Assembly (NCBI RefSeq): GCF_000282095.2
Contig: NZ_AKKC02000010.1
Span: 62,001 to 126,000, forward strand
DNA: 64,000 nt
DNA from: Rhizobium sp. CF080
GTDB lineage: Bacteria; Pseudomonadota; Alphaproteobacteria; Rhizobiales; Rhizobiaceae
Reading direction: 5' to 3'
How positions within the stretch are numbered: the stretch's first letter is position 1; every line of letters starts with the position of its first letter. The notes under the pieces are model-generated. The model was given only the letters and a program-made list of their open reading frames with translations. It did not search any database and was not told the DNA's origin. The position numbers were made by a program, and so were the translations under genes. Shown one piece after another: positions 39,693-48,102 of this stretch.

Positions 39693-40114
39693 AACCGGCG
39701 AATGATCCGACATTGCTGTGGACACGGCCTTTCGCATCGACGGCATCGAAATCCTAGGTTTTGCGTTTACGGGGCGAGGAGGCGGTCATGAGGAAAGCGA
39801 CGTGTAGGTGTAGAAGACTTACCGTGATGTACGAGGGAGCGCCCCTCAGGGTGTCCCTTTTTTCCTTGAATGCCTGCGCCGCACGGGACTAGCCTTCGGC
39901 GTCCAAGCCCAGTTCTCACATGCCGATCGTCCCATCAACTTATCCCGTCGTGTTGGCCGTTGTTCAGAAATGCTCCGAGCAAAAGGTAGGTCAAACTCCA
40001 ATGATGTGCCACGTGTCATCATGACCGCCTACGCTCTGCGAAAGGGAACCGTTCGGGGATCGATCCTGGGAAGGGCGAGTGCTGCCCTGCTACGACGATC
40101 AGGTTCAAGTAAAC
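39693..40114. other. Gap between remnant region and TetR gene
   Basis: 422 bp without a recognisable gene. It contains the terminator at 39834-39863 and otherwise nothing I can identify; open frames are short and lack ribosome sites. It forms the border between the decayed belt and the catabolic island. Confidence 0.4.
39834..39863 (+). terminator. Rho-independent terminator
   Basis: AGGGAGCGCCC and GGGTGTCCCT form a slightly bulged stem with a CTCA loop, followed by six T. It lies 142 bp after the M41 remnant on the plus strand; the gene it originally served is unclear. Confidence 0.55.
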
Positions 40115-40747
40115 TTATCTCCCAGCAAGGGTTCCTGGCACACCGTCGAGGAAAATCCGCAGCTCCAGGTCGACAATGGAGTTTATGTTCTCGACTGGCA
40201 TGTTGTAAATGAATTTTCGCACGCCCAGGTAGAAAATCGCTGCGTGTAGGCCCCAGACGGCCTCGATCTCCATCGTAGTGATCGGGGCCTCGTCCGGGGG
40301 CTTCCGGGAATGCGCGAGCCTCAACTCATTGATGATCAAATCGAAGACTCGTTGACGCAGCAGGTCCAAATAACGGGTGTTGAAGTCCAGACCCTTCAAG
40401 CCCGAGAACATGAACAGCCGGACCCATTCGTATGTGAGGATGACCTGCGAGTAATCCCGATAGAATGCAGTAAGCCGCTCCCCAAGCGGCTTGCTGCGGT
40501 CCTGGAGGAGCTCTTCCCAAAACGGGTTCCATCGTCTCAAGAAAACCTCCTGGTAGACGCGCTCGACCAGAGCATCTTTTGTGGGGAAGTAGCGATAGAG
40601 CAGCGGTTGTGTGATCCCAAGACGCTTGGCGAGTTCGCGGGTCTGCCCTTCAAAACCGAACTCTGCAAAGAACTTGACGGCTTCTCGGACGATCTCCTGT
40701 TCGCGGAGATCCGGTGACAATCGCCTTCTGGCTTCTGGCGGTTTCAT
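40115..40747 (-). CDS. TetR family transcriptional regulator of the catabolic island
   Basis: A 210-residue repressor. The N-terminal helix-turn-helix is at about 18-62 (EIVREAVKFFAEFGFEGQTRELAKRLGITQPLLYRYFPTKDALVERVY), followed by a helical ligand-binding domain. It is divergent from the LIV-type transporter operon. The 163-bp intergenic region contains the dyad TTTATC-N4-GATAAA (40874-40889) and a half-site TTTATCAA (40777-40784). The same dyad recurs upstream of the second catabolic module (53094) and inside its first gene (53282), so this protein probably controls both. The effector would be the substrate or an intermediate. Confidence 0.9.
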   Translation of the reverse strand: MKPPEARRRLSPDLREQEIVREAVKFFAEFGFEGQTRELAKRLGITQPLLYRYFPTKDALVERVYQEVFLRRWNPFWEELLQDRSKPLGERLTAFYRDYSQVILTYEWVRLFMFSGLKGLDFNTRYLDLLRQRVFDLIINELRLAHSRKPPDEAPITTMEIEAVWGLHAAIFYLGVRKFIYNMPVENINSIVDLELRIFLDGVPGTLAGR

Positions 40748-40873
40748 GTGCTCTCCCGCTTACTCATTTCCATTAATTTATCAACTGCATACGCCAAGCG
40801 CAAACTCAACCTGCGGCATCTACTGCAAAAAATCAAATGATGCACACTTGACCACACGAAAAATATCGATCAG

Positions 40874-40889
40874 TTTATCAATCGATAAA
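40874..40889. promoter_or_regulatory. Operator-like dyad TTTATC-N4-GATAAA, copy 1
   Basis: TTTATCAATCGATAAA has perfect 6-base arms and lies 21 bp before the start of the substrate-binding protein gene, next to the ribosome site, where a bound repressor would block transcription. Copies occur at 53094-53109 and 53282-53297. It is probably the operator of the divergent TetR protein. Confidence 0.65.
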
Positions 40890-40910
40890 TAGAGGATCTG
40901 GGAGGATCAA

Positions 40911-42140
40911 ATGCTTAATCGACGTCAGGTTTTGGCAGGTACAGCGGCTCTTGCTGGGTCTCAGCTCGCATTCCCCGCCCTCGCACAGAGTACGCCCATC
41001 CGTATCGGCATGCTCAGCGTGAAGTCGGGAGCGCTTGCGACAGGTGGGCGGCAAATGGAGGACGGCTTCCAGCTCTTTCTCAAGCAGCGCAACAATACGA
41101 TTGCCGGCCGCGCCGTGGAATTCATCGTCGCCGACACCGGTGGCCAGCCTGCGCTTGCCAAAACCCGAGCCCAGGAACTGGTGCAGCGCTCGAACGTGCA
41201 CATGGTCGTTGGCCCGGTCGCGGCCTTCGAGGCGCTCGCCATAAACGACTACCTCGCCGAAGCGCAAATACCATTCATCTGCTCGTCGGCTGCAGCCGAA
41301 GACCTTACTCAGCGCAAGCTCAATCCATGGTTTGTGCGGACGTCTTCGACATCCGCGCAACCCTGCCATCCGCTCGCAGACTATGCAGCCAAGGAACTCG
41401 GCTACAAGAAGATCATCACGATCGCCGACGATTTTGCCTTCGGTCAGGAGCAGACGGCCGGATTCCAGCGCGTGTTCGAGGCAAGCGGCGGCTCGATCAC
41501 GAACAAGCTCTGGGCGCCTCTCAATGCCGCGGACTACGGGTCCTACATCTCGCAGATTTCCGGGGTCGACGCGGTCTTCGCGGCGTTCTCCGGTGCAAAT
41601 GGTCTCCGCTTCCTCCGTCAGTACAACGAGTACGGACTGAAGGGCCAGATCCCGGTCATCTCAGCCATGACCACGGTCGATGAAGGCGTGCTCCACACGA
41701 TGGGCGACGAAGCGCTCGGGATCATCTCCGCCGGCTGGTACTCCGCTGGCATTGACACACCACACAACAAGAGTTTCGTCGAGCAGCTTCGAAAGGTGAC
41801 GGGTGTCGATCCGGGATTCTATTCCGTGGGAGCCTACTCGGCGGGGCTCGCCCTCGAGGCCGCCCTCAAGTCGATCGACGGCAAGGTGGAAAACAAGCAG
41901 GGCCTTATCGCGGCGCTGAAGAAGGCCGAGGTCGCCAACGATCCCCGCGGTCCCTGGAAGTTCGACCGGTACGGCAACCCGATCGAGAACATCTATATTC
42001 GGAAGGTAGAGCGCAAGGACAATCGCCTCGTCAATACGGTGATCAAGACCTACGACCAGGTCTCCCAGTTCTGGACCTACCAGCCCGAGCGGTTTCTCGC
42101 GGAACCGGTTTACTCGCGGAACAATCCTACAAAGATCTGA
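40911..42140 (+). CDS. LIV-type ABC transporter substrate-binding protein
   Basis: A 409-residue periplasmic binding protein of the Leu/Ile/Val (type I) family. A twin-arginine-like signal peptide (NRRQVLAGTAALAGSQLAFPALA) precedes IRIGMLSVKSGALATGGRQMEDGFQLFLKQRNN, the usual start of the fold. Proteins of this family in rhizobia and Burkholderia often bind aromatic acids rather than amino acids. GGGAGG lies 6 bases before the ATG. It is the first gene of module 1; the permeases and ATPases follow after two enzyme genes. Confidence 0.9.
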   Translation: MLNRRQVLAGTAALAGSQLAFPALAQSTPIRIGMLSVKSGALATGGRQMEDGFQLFLKQRNNTIAGRAVEFIVADTGGQPALAKTRAQELVQRSNVHMVVGPVAAFEALAINDYLAEAQIPFICSSAAAEDLTQRKLNPWFVRTSSTSAQPCHPLADYAAKELGYKKIITIADDFAFGQEQTAGFQRVFEASGGSITNKLWAPLNAADYGSYISQISGVDAVFAAFSGANGLRFLRQYNEYGLKGQIPVISAMTTVDEGVLHTMGDEALGIISAGWYSAGIDTPHNKSFVEQLRKVTGVDPGFYSVGAYSAGLALEAALKSIDGKVENKQGLIAALKKAEVANDPRGPWKFDRYGNPIENIYIRKVERKDNRLVNTVIKTYDQVSQFWTYQPERFLAEPVYSRNNPTKI

Positions 42141-42175
42141 CTACCGACCACATCATCGAGAAGGAACAACGTCGC

Positions 42176-43183
42176 ATGATTGTCGACGCGCATAATCACA
42201 TCATTCCGGAAGGCATCGTGTCCATCTTCGAAGCAGATCCCGAGGCATTCGGAGTTCGCGTAGAAAGATTCGACGGCATCACGCGCCTTGTCCACCGGGA
42301 GGGATTTGCCTATCCGCTGTTTCCGGAATTCGCCGATCCTCAGGTCAAGGTCAGCAAGCTCGACGAACGAGGATTCGATGCAGCGATCATTTCGCCATCG
42401 CCGACCCTCTTCTTCTATCGCGAGCCGGGCGAGAAGAACGCCGAGTTCGTCCGCTACTTGAACAACGAAGTGGCGGCGTTCGTCGCCACTGCCCCAAGCC
42501 GTCTGATCGGAATGGGCACGCTGCCGATGCAGTCGCCCGAGGCGTCGATCGCCGAGCTGGAATATCTCGTGTCCACGCTCGGAATCCGGGCGGTGATGAT
42601 CGGGACGCACATCGACGGGGTCCAGCTAGCAGCTCCGGAATATCGCCCGGTTCTGCAGAAGGCCGCCGATCTCGGCGTGTTCATCCTGACGCATCCCTAT
42701 TATTTCGGGGCGAAGCCAGGGCTTGAGCCCTACTACCTCACGAACCTAATCGGCAATCCGCTCGATACGACCGTCATGGCCGCGCATCTCATCTTCGGGG
42801 GCGTGATGGAGGAGATCCCGCACCTCAGGATCTGCCTGTCCCATGGTGGCGGATTCGCCCCCTATCAGATCGGTCGGCTGGTCCATGGCCAGAATGTCCG
42901 GAAAGAGGCGCAGACCACGAAGATCTCGCCGAAGGATCTCCTCAAGCGCTTCTACTTCGACACCATCACGCACGACCCTGAAGCGCTACGCTTCCTCATA
43001 TCGCTCGTCGGTGCCGATCACGTGCTTTTGGGAACAGACATCCCCTTCGACATGGCGGACCTCTCTCCCGTCGAGACCCTCAGGGCCGCCGGGATCGGGG
43101 CCGCAGAGTTCGAACTCATATCGGGCAGGAACGCGATCGACCTGGTCGGCACCGCCGCAGTGAAAGGACTTCTCAATGTCTGA
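42176..43183 (+). CDS. Amidohydrolase family protein, ACMSD-like decarboxylase
   Basis: A 335-residue metal-dependent TIM-barrel enzyme of the amidohydrolase-2 (ACMSD/gamma-resorcylate decarboxylase) group. Metal ligands are visible as H6xH8 (MIVDAHNHI), His in ILTHPYYFG, His in CLSHGGGFAPYQ and Asp in LLGTDIPFD. Members perform non-oxidative decarboxylation or hydrolysis of ring-derived acids. The stop overlaps the aldehyde dehydrogenase start by 8 bp. In the kynurenine and 2-nitrobenzoate routes an ACMSD acts next to a semialdehyde dehydrogenase, and the coupling here suggests a similar pair. AAGGA precedes the ATG. Confidence 0.87.
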   Translation: MIVDAHNHIIPEGIVSIFEADPEAFGVRVERFDGITRLVHREGFAYPLFPEFADPQVKVSKLDERGFDAAIISPSPTLFFYREPGEKNAEFVRYLNNEVAAFVATAPSRLIGMGTLPMQSPEASIAELEYLVSTLGIRAVMIGTHIDGVQLAAPEYRPVLQKAADLGVFILTHPYYFGAKPGLEPYYLTNLIGNPLDTTVMAAHLIFGGVMEEIPHLRICLSHGGGFAPYQIGRLVHGQNVRKEAQTTKISPKDLLKRFYFDTITHDPEALRFLISLVGADHVLLGTDIPFDMADLSPVETLRAAGIGAAEFELISGRNAIDLVGTAAVKGLLNV

Positions 43184-44714
43184 CAACACCATCCGTACCA
43201 CAAGCAGTCGGACCGTCTCCGCTACGCCTCGTGGCCTCTTCATCGACGGCAAAACCGTTGCCGCCGGTCCTCGTGACCTCATGGAGATCCGCTCTCCCGG
43301 CACGGGCGATGTCGTCGAATCTGTCCTGCTCTGCTCGGCAGAGGATGTGGACGCCGCCGTGCAGAGCGCGGCACAGGCTTTCCGCTCTCCGGACTGGGCC
43401 GGGCTTTCCGTGCGGACCCGCGCCCGGTTTGTGAACAAGCTGGCGGATGTCATGGAGGCCCATCTCGAGGAACTGTATGAACTCGAGACCTTGAACAACG
43501 GGCGGCCGATCCGCGAGACCCGAGCCCAGCTTGCACGCGTTCCCGACCTCTTCCGCTACAATGCTGGTCTCGCGCTCGCCAAGCGTGACGATGTCATTCC
43601 GGTGGAGGGTGAGTATCTCACCTACACGAAGCGGCTGCCCGTCGGCGTCGTCGCCAACGTGACTCCTTTCAATCACCCTCTTCTTATTGCCTGCCGTAAT
43701 CTCGCACCGACGTTCGCCTCGGGTTGCACGACCGTGGTCAAGCCGTCGGAATACACGCCCTTGACGACACTGCGGCTGGCGGAGCTCTTCTCCGAAGCTG
43801 GACTGCCACCCGGAGTCTTCAACGTGGTGACCGGAAACGGCGCCGTTACAGGGAGGGCGCTTTCAAGTCATCCGGGCATCCGCAAACTGGTTCTGACAGG
43901 TGGCACCGAAGCAGGACGGCTGGCAGGCGCGGCCGCAGCCTCCAACTTCGCTCGTCAGACGCTCGAACTCGGGGGCAAGACCCCGGTCGTTGTCTTCGAC
44001 GACTTCGACGTGGATCAGGCGGTCAATTATGCTGCCTTCGGTGCCTTCGTCGGTGCCGGGCAGACCTGCGTCTGCGCCGCGCGTCACATTGTCCAGCGTA
44101 CGGTCTACGACGAATTCGTCGAGAAGCTGGCGAAGAAGACAGCCGCCATCCGGATCGGCGACCCGTTCGACGTCGAGACCCAGATGGGGCCGGTCATTTC
44201 CGAGCGGCAGCGCCAGCGCGTGCTCGACTACGTAGCGATCGGCAAGAGCGAAGGCGCACGACTGGTCGCAGGCGGACGCATCCCGGAGAAGCTCTCGAAC
44301 GGCGGGTACTTCGTCGAGCCGACCGTCTTTGCGGACGTCGATGCGGGCATGCGGATCGCCCAGGAGGAGGTATTCGGTCCCTTCACGGTCGTCATTCCTT
44401 TCGACGCCGAAGAGGACGCGGTCAGGATCGCGAACGACAGCCCATATGGCTTGGCTGCGGCGGTGCGCACGCGTGACGTAGCCCGTGCCCATCGCGTCGC
44501 TGACAGCATCGAGGCGGGCATCATCTGGATCAACGATCACCACCGCGTCGACGCCGCCTCGCCGTGGGGTGGGTTCAAGCTTTCCGGGATCGGACGGGAG
44601 TTCGGCAAAGAGGCTTTCGAAGCGTATTTCGATGTGAAGGCCGTCATGCTCAACGTCGGCGACCGTCCGTTCGACTGGTACGACATGGTCGCCGCAGACG
44701 TCCGGCTCAACTGA
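43176..44714 (+). CDS. Aldehyde dehydrogenase family protein
   Basis: A 512-residue NAD(P)-dependent dehydrogenase. The general base E264 (LELGGKTP) and the nucleophile C298 (GAGQTCVCAARH) are present, and VANVTPFNHPL and PWGGFKLSGIGRE are typical of the family. A semialdehyde or aldehyde acid is the likely substrate. The N-terminal ~20 residues are an extension rich in Ser/Thr. It overlaps the ACMSD-like gene, implying tight coupling of decarboxylation and oxidation. AAAGGA lies before the ATG. Confidence 0.92.
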   Translation: MSDNTIRTTSSRTVSATPRGLFIDGKTVAAGPRDLMEIRSPGTGDVVESVLLCSAEDVDAAVQSAAQAFRSPDWAGLSVRTRARFVNKLADVMEAHLEELYELETLNNGRPIRETRAQLARVPDLFRYNAGLALAKRDDVIPVEGEYLTYTKRLPVGVVANVTPFNHPLLIACRNLAPTFASGCTTVVKPSEYTPLTTLRLAELFSEAGLPPGVFNVVTGNGAVTGRALSSHPGIRKLVLTGGTEAGRLAGAAAASNFARQTLELGGKTPVVVFDDFDVDQAVNYAAFGAFVGAGQTCVCAARHIVQRTVYDEFVEKLAKKTAAIRIGDPFDVETQMGPVISERQRQRVLDYVAIGKSEGARLVAGGRIPEKLSNGGYFVEPTVFADVDAGMRIAQEEVFGPFTVVIPFDAEEDAVRIANDSPYGLAAAVRTRDVARAHRVADSIEAGIIWINDHHRVDAASPWGGFKLSGIGREFGKEAFEAYFDVKAVMLNVGDRPFDWYDMVAADVRLN

Positions 44715-44760
44715 GCCGGACCACCCCCACGAACTCATTCGAGATGGAGGAGGCATTTCA

Positions 44761-45612
44761 ATGTTTTGGATCACCGGGCTTTTCAACAGCCTCGCCTTCG
44801 CCGCGGTGCTGTTCCTGCTGGCGGCGGGCTTTTCGCTGATATTCGGCCTGATGAGGGTCGCCAACCTGACGCATGGCGCGTTCTTCATGCTGGGCGGCTA
44901 TCTCGCCACCTCCGCGATCGGCGCCGGCTTCTGGATCGCCATCGTGGCCGCAGGAGCAGGTTGCGCGCTCCTCGGTGGGCTCGTCCAGCACCTTCTGGTG
45001 CAGAGGCTTGCTGGCCGCGAGCTGGCGCAGGTTCTCGGAACTCTTGGCCTCTCGTTCATCGTCGCCGATCAATGCCTTCTGATCTGGTCGGGAGATCCTA
45101 TACCGCTGGCGGCCCCGGCATTCCTGCAGGGAGCGGCACGACTGGGGATGTTCGCCTTTCCGCTCTACCGCCTCTTCCTGATCGTGGTAGCAGCTCTCGT
45201 CGCCATTGCTCTATGGCTCGTCGTCGAGCGCACGACCCTTGGGGCCAAGATCCGTGCGGCAGTCGACGACAGGGAGATGGCCCGGGCGACGGGCATCCCC
45301 GTGTCGCGCCTGTTCACGGTCGTTTTCTGCCTCGGTTCGGCTCTTGCAGGCATCGGAGGAGCGCTCGCGGCTCCGGTCCTTTCGGTATACCCCGGCCTTG
45401 ACACGGAAATGCTGCCGCTGGCGCTTCTCGTCGTCATCCTCGGGGGGATCGGCAGCCTTGCGGGCGCCCTGATCGGCAGCGTCCTGATCGGCATCATATA
45501 CACGTTCGGACAAATTCTGCTGCCCGATCTCTCCTACGTCATCCTCTTCCTTCCGATGGTCATCGTGCTTGCGGTCCGTCCTGAAGGCCTGCTCGGGAGG
45601 CAAGCAGCATGA
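44761..45612 (+). CDS. livH: LIV-type ABC transporter permease 1
   Basis: A 283-residue inner-membrane permease with about eight helices, LivH type (GFSLIFGLMRVANLTHGAFFMLGGYLA; ARATGIPVSRLFTVVFCLGSALAGIGGALAAP; VVILGGIGSLAGALIGS). GGAGGAGG precedes the ATG. Its stop overlaps the next permease start (ATGA). It belongs to the transporter fed by the binding protein at 40911; the symbol refers to the family, not to branched-chain amino acids. Confidence 0.9.
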   Translation: MFWITGLFNSLAFAAVLFLLAAGFSLIFGLMRVANLTHGAFFMLGGYLATSAIGAGFWIAIVAAGAGCALLGGLVQHLLVQRLAGRELAQVLGTLGLSFIVADQCLLIWSGDPIPLAAPAFLQGAARLGMFAFPLYRLFLIVVAALVAIALWLVVERTTLGAKIRAAVDDREMARATGIPVSRLFTVVFCLGSALAGIGGALAAPVLSVYPGLDTEMLPLALLVVILGGIGSLAGALIGSVLIGIIYTFGQILLPDLSYVILFLPMVIVLAVRPEGLLGRQAA

Positions 45613-46583
45613 AGACCGTCGGAATCATCCTCGTCACGGCAATCGCCTGCATTCTGCCGTTCCTTCTTCCGGGAAATTTCTACCTCGGAATCGCGACCCA
45701 GATCCTGGTCTACGGCCTGTTCGCCGTGAGCGTGAACACTCTCGCCGGGTACGGCGGCATGGTGTCTCTCGGCCATGCCGGGTTCCTCGGCATCGCCGCC
45801 TACGCCTATGCGGTGACATCCGGCACCTACGGCTTCTCGCCATGGATCGCGGTTGGCGCGGCCCTTGTGATTGGCACGGCGGCTGCCGCCGTGTTTGGTC
45901 TGATCGCGCTCAGAACCAGTGGCCTCAGCTTCCTGATGATCACGCTGGCACTCGGGCAGATCGTATGGGGCGTGGCTTTTCGCTACACCGACCTCACGAA
46001 CGGCGACAATGGCATCAGCCTGGGACGCGCCAGCGTGATCTCAGCCGATCCCCTCACGCTGTACTACGTTTGTCTGGCGGTGCTGGCCCTCGTCATGGTT
46101 CTCCTCGCAGCGTTCATCCGCTCACCGCTCGGCGCTGCGATTAAGGGCGTGCGCGACCAGCCGCGGCGGATGAGCACGCTCGGCTACAACACCTGGGCCA
46201 TTCGTTACGTGGCGTACCTCGTTTCCGGCTTCGTGGCGACGGTCTCCGGCATTCTCTACGTCCAGATCTTCCAGTTCATAAGCCCGCACGCGCTGTCACT
46301 GACCGTGTCCTCGGAAGCGGTTCTCATGGTCATCGCCGGAGGCATAGGTACCTTGTTCGGACCGCTGCTCGGAGCCGGCGTCGTCGTCCTGCTGAAGAAC
46401 GTCGCCAGTGCCTACACTGACCGCTGGCCGACCCTGCTCGGATGCATATTCCTCTTCATCATCATCGCCATGCCCGAAGGGCTTCTTCCGGGAAGCAAGC
46501 GGATCCTGGCTGGGATGATCGGCAGCTTCCGAAAAGGGGCCGCGCCCAGCGCCTCCCTCCAGCCAACTTCGAGGGCACGCTGA
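45609..46583 (+). CDS. livM: LIV-type ABC transporter permease 2
   Basis: A 324-residue inner-membrane permease of the LivM type, with about ten helices. NTLAGYGGMVSLGHAGFLGIAAYAYA, RTSGLSFLMITLALGQIVWGV, and the cytoplasmic loop IKGVRDQPRRMSTLGYNTWAIRY (EAA-like) are typical. It overlaps livH by four bases and livG by three, so the three are coupled. Confidence 0.9.
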   Translation: MKTVGIILVTAIACILPFLLPGNFYLGIATQILVYGLFAVSVNTLAGYGGMVSLGHAGFLGIAAYAYAVTSGTYGFSPWIAVGAALVIGTAAAAVFGLIALRTSGLSFLMITLALGQIVWGVAFRYTDLTNGDNGISLGRASVISADPLTLYYVCLAVLALVMVLLAAFIRSPLGAAIKGVRDQPRRMSTLGYNTWAIRYVAYLVSGFVATVSGILYVQIFQFISPHALSLTVSSEAVLMVIAGGIGTLFGPLLGAGVVVLLKNVASAYTDRWPTLLGCIFLFIIIAMPEGLLPGSKRILAGMIGSFRKGAAPSASLQPTSRAR

Positions 46584-47320
46584 TGTCGGCATTGGAACTC
46601 AACAACCTCAGCAAGAGCTTCGGCGGCCTGCATGTCATCAACGACGTCTCCTTCAAGGTCATGGAAGGCGAGAGGCGCCTCATCCTCGGGCCGAACGGCG
46701 CAGGAAAGACGACGCTGTTCAACCTGATTGCGGGGGATCTGGCTCCGAGTTTCGGAACGATATCGTTGGCAGGGGAGGATGTTTCGGCCCTGCCGACCAA
46801 CAGGCGCGCGGCGCGCGGGATCGGCAGGACCTTCCAGATCCTGACGCTCTTTTCGGGCGAGACGGTCATCCGCAACGTCGTGCTTGCCAGTCTTGGGCGC
46901 ACTTCCCGCCGCTGGAAGCCTTTCGGTTCACTCGATGCAGATGAGGAGTTCCGCGCTTCGGCGATGGAGATCCTGCGGACGGTCATGCTCGACCATATCG
47001 CCGACAAGTGCGTCAGCGAGACTTCCTATGGCGAAAGACGGCGGCTCGAGATCGCGATGGCGCTGGCCCAGCAGCCACGGCTGCTGCTGCTCGACGAACC
47101 GCTTGCAGGTCTTTCCAAGGAGGAGCGAAAGGGCATCGAAGGTCTGCTCAACGCGCTCCCTCGATCGCTGACCGTCATCATGATCGAACATGACATGGAC
47201 GTCGCGCTCGGCTTTGCCGACCGCATCGCCCTTCTCCAGAACGGCAAACTCCTCGTTGACGGAAGTCGGGACGAGGTGATCGCCGACCCGCGGACAAAGG
47301 AGGCCTATCTTGCCGAATAA
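46583..47320 (+). CDS. livG: LIV-type ABC transporter ATP-binding protein 1
   Basis: A 245-residue ABC ATPase of the LivG type. Walker A is LGPNGAGKTT, the signature is a divergent TSYGERRRLEIAMAL in place of LSGGQ, Walker B is LLLLDEPLAGL and the switch His is in MIEHDMD. The ATG at 46583 overlaps the livM stop (TGATG). The variant signature SYGERRR is common in LivG-type ATPases of aromatic-acid importers. Confidence 0.9.
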   Translation: MSALELNNLSKSFGGLHVINDVSFKVMEGERRLILGPNGAGKTTLFNLIAGDLAPSFGTISLAGEDVSALPTNRRAARGIGRTFQILTLFSGETVIRNVVLASLGRTSRRWKPFGSLDADEEFRASAMEILRTVMLDHIADKCVSETSYGERRRLEIAMALAQQPRLLLLDEPLAGLSKEERKGIEGLLNALPRSLTVIMIEHDMDVALGFADRIALLQNGKLLVDGSRDEVIADPRTKEAYLAE

Positions 47321-48032
47321 CAACGCGCTGACCCTCAATGCCGTCAACAGCTTCTACGGCGACAGCCACATCCTGCAGGACGTTTCCTTCAATGTTACGG
47401 AAGGACGAGTCCTTGCTCTGCTTGGCCGGAACGGGGCGGGGAAGACGACCTGCATGAACACGATCGCGGGACTGATGAAGCCTCGCAGCGGCCACGTCTC
47501 TGTATTCGGCCGCAGCATCGAAGGCGCCACTCCAGAAGCGATCTGTCACTCGGGCATCGCATTGGTGCCCCAGGGGCGCCGCATCTTCAAAAGCCTGAGC
47601 GTGACGGAGAACTTGGTTGTCGCGACGAGGCGGCCGGCACCGTCCGGGCGCGTGGTGTGGGACGTCGAGGACATCTTCAAGGTCTTTCCAAGGCTGGAGG
47701 AGCGCCGATCTCATCCCGCCGGACGCCTGTCCGGAGGCGAGCAGCAGATGCTTGCGATCGGGCGGGCGCTGATGACCAATCCGCTGATCCTCCTGATGGA
47801 CGAACCAACCGAAGGTCTTGCCCCTCAGATCGTCGCCGAGGTCGGGCGTATCATCGGTCAGCTCAGGGAGCTTGGTCTGTCGATCGTACTCGTGGAGCAG
47901 CATACTAATTTCGCCCTCCGGCTTGCCGACGACGTGGTCATCATCAGCACGGGCGAGATCGTCGCCCGCGGCACGGCGGCGGACCTCATCCAGGACAGCT
48001 CGCTTCTGAACAATCATCTTGGCGTTCATTGA
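47310..48032 (+). CDS. livF: LIV-type ABC transporter ATP-binding protein 2
   Basis: A 240-residue ABC ATPase of the LivF type: Walker A LGRNGAGKTT, signature RLSGGEQQMLAIGRAL, Walker B LLMDEPTEGLAP, and LVEQHTNFAL with the switch His. The start is TTG at 47310, 11 bp inside livG, with a strong AAAGGAGG 6-7 bases upstream. It completes the transporter (binding protein, two permeases, two ATPases). Confidence 0.9.
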   Translation: MPNNNALTLNAVNSFYGDSHILQDVSFNVTEGRVLALLGRNGAGKTTCMNTIAGLMKPRSGHVSVFGRSIEGATPEAICHSGIALVPQGRRIFKSLSVTENLVVATRRPAPSGRVVWDVEDIFKVFPRLEERRSHPAGRLSGGEQQMLAIGRALMTNPLILLMDEPTEGLAPQIVAEVGRIIGQLRELGLSIVLVEQHTNFALRLADDVVIISTGEIVARGTAADLIQDSSLLNNHLGVH

Positions 48033-48102
48033 CTCGCCGACCGAACGTGGCCGCCGCAGAGACACGTCGGCCACCGACCTCATCCTGAATGGAGGACCTG
48101 AA

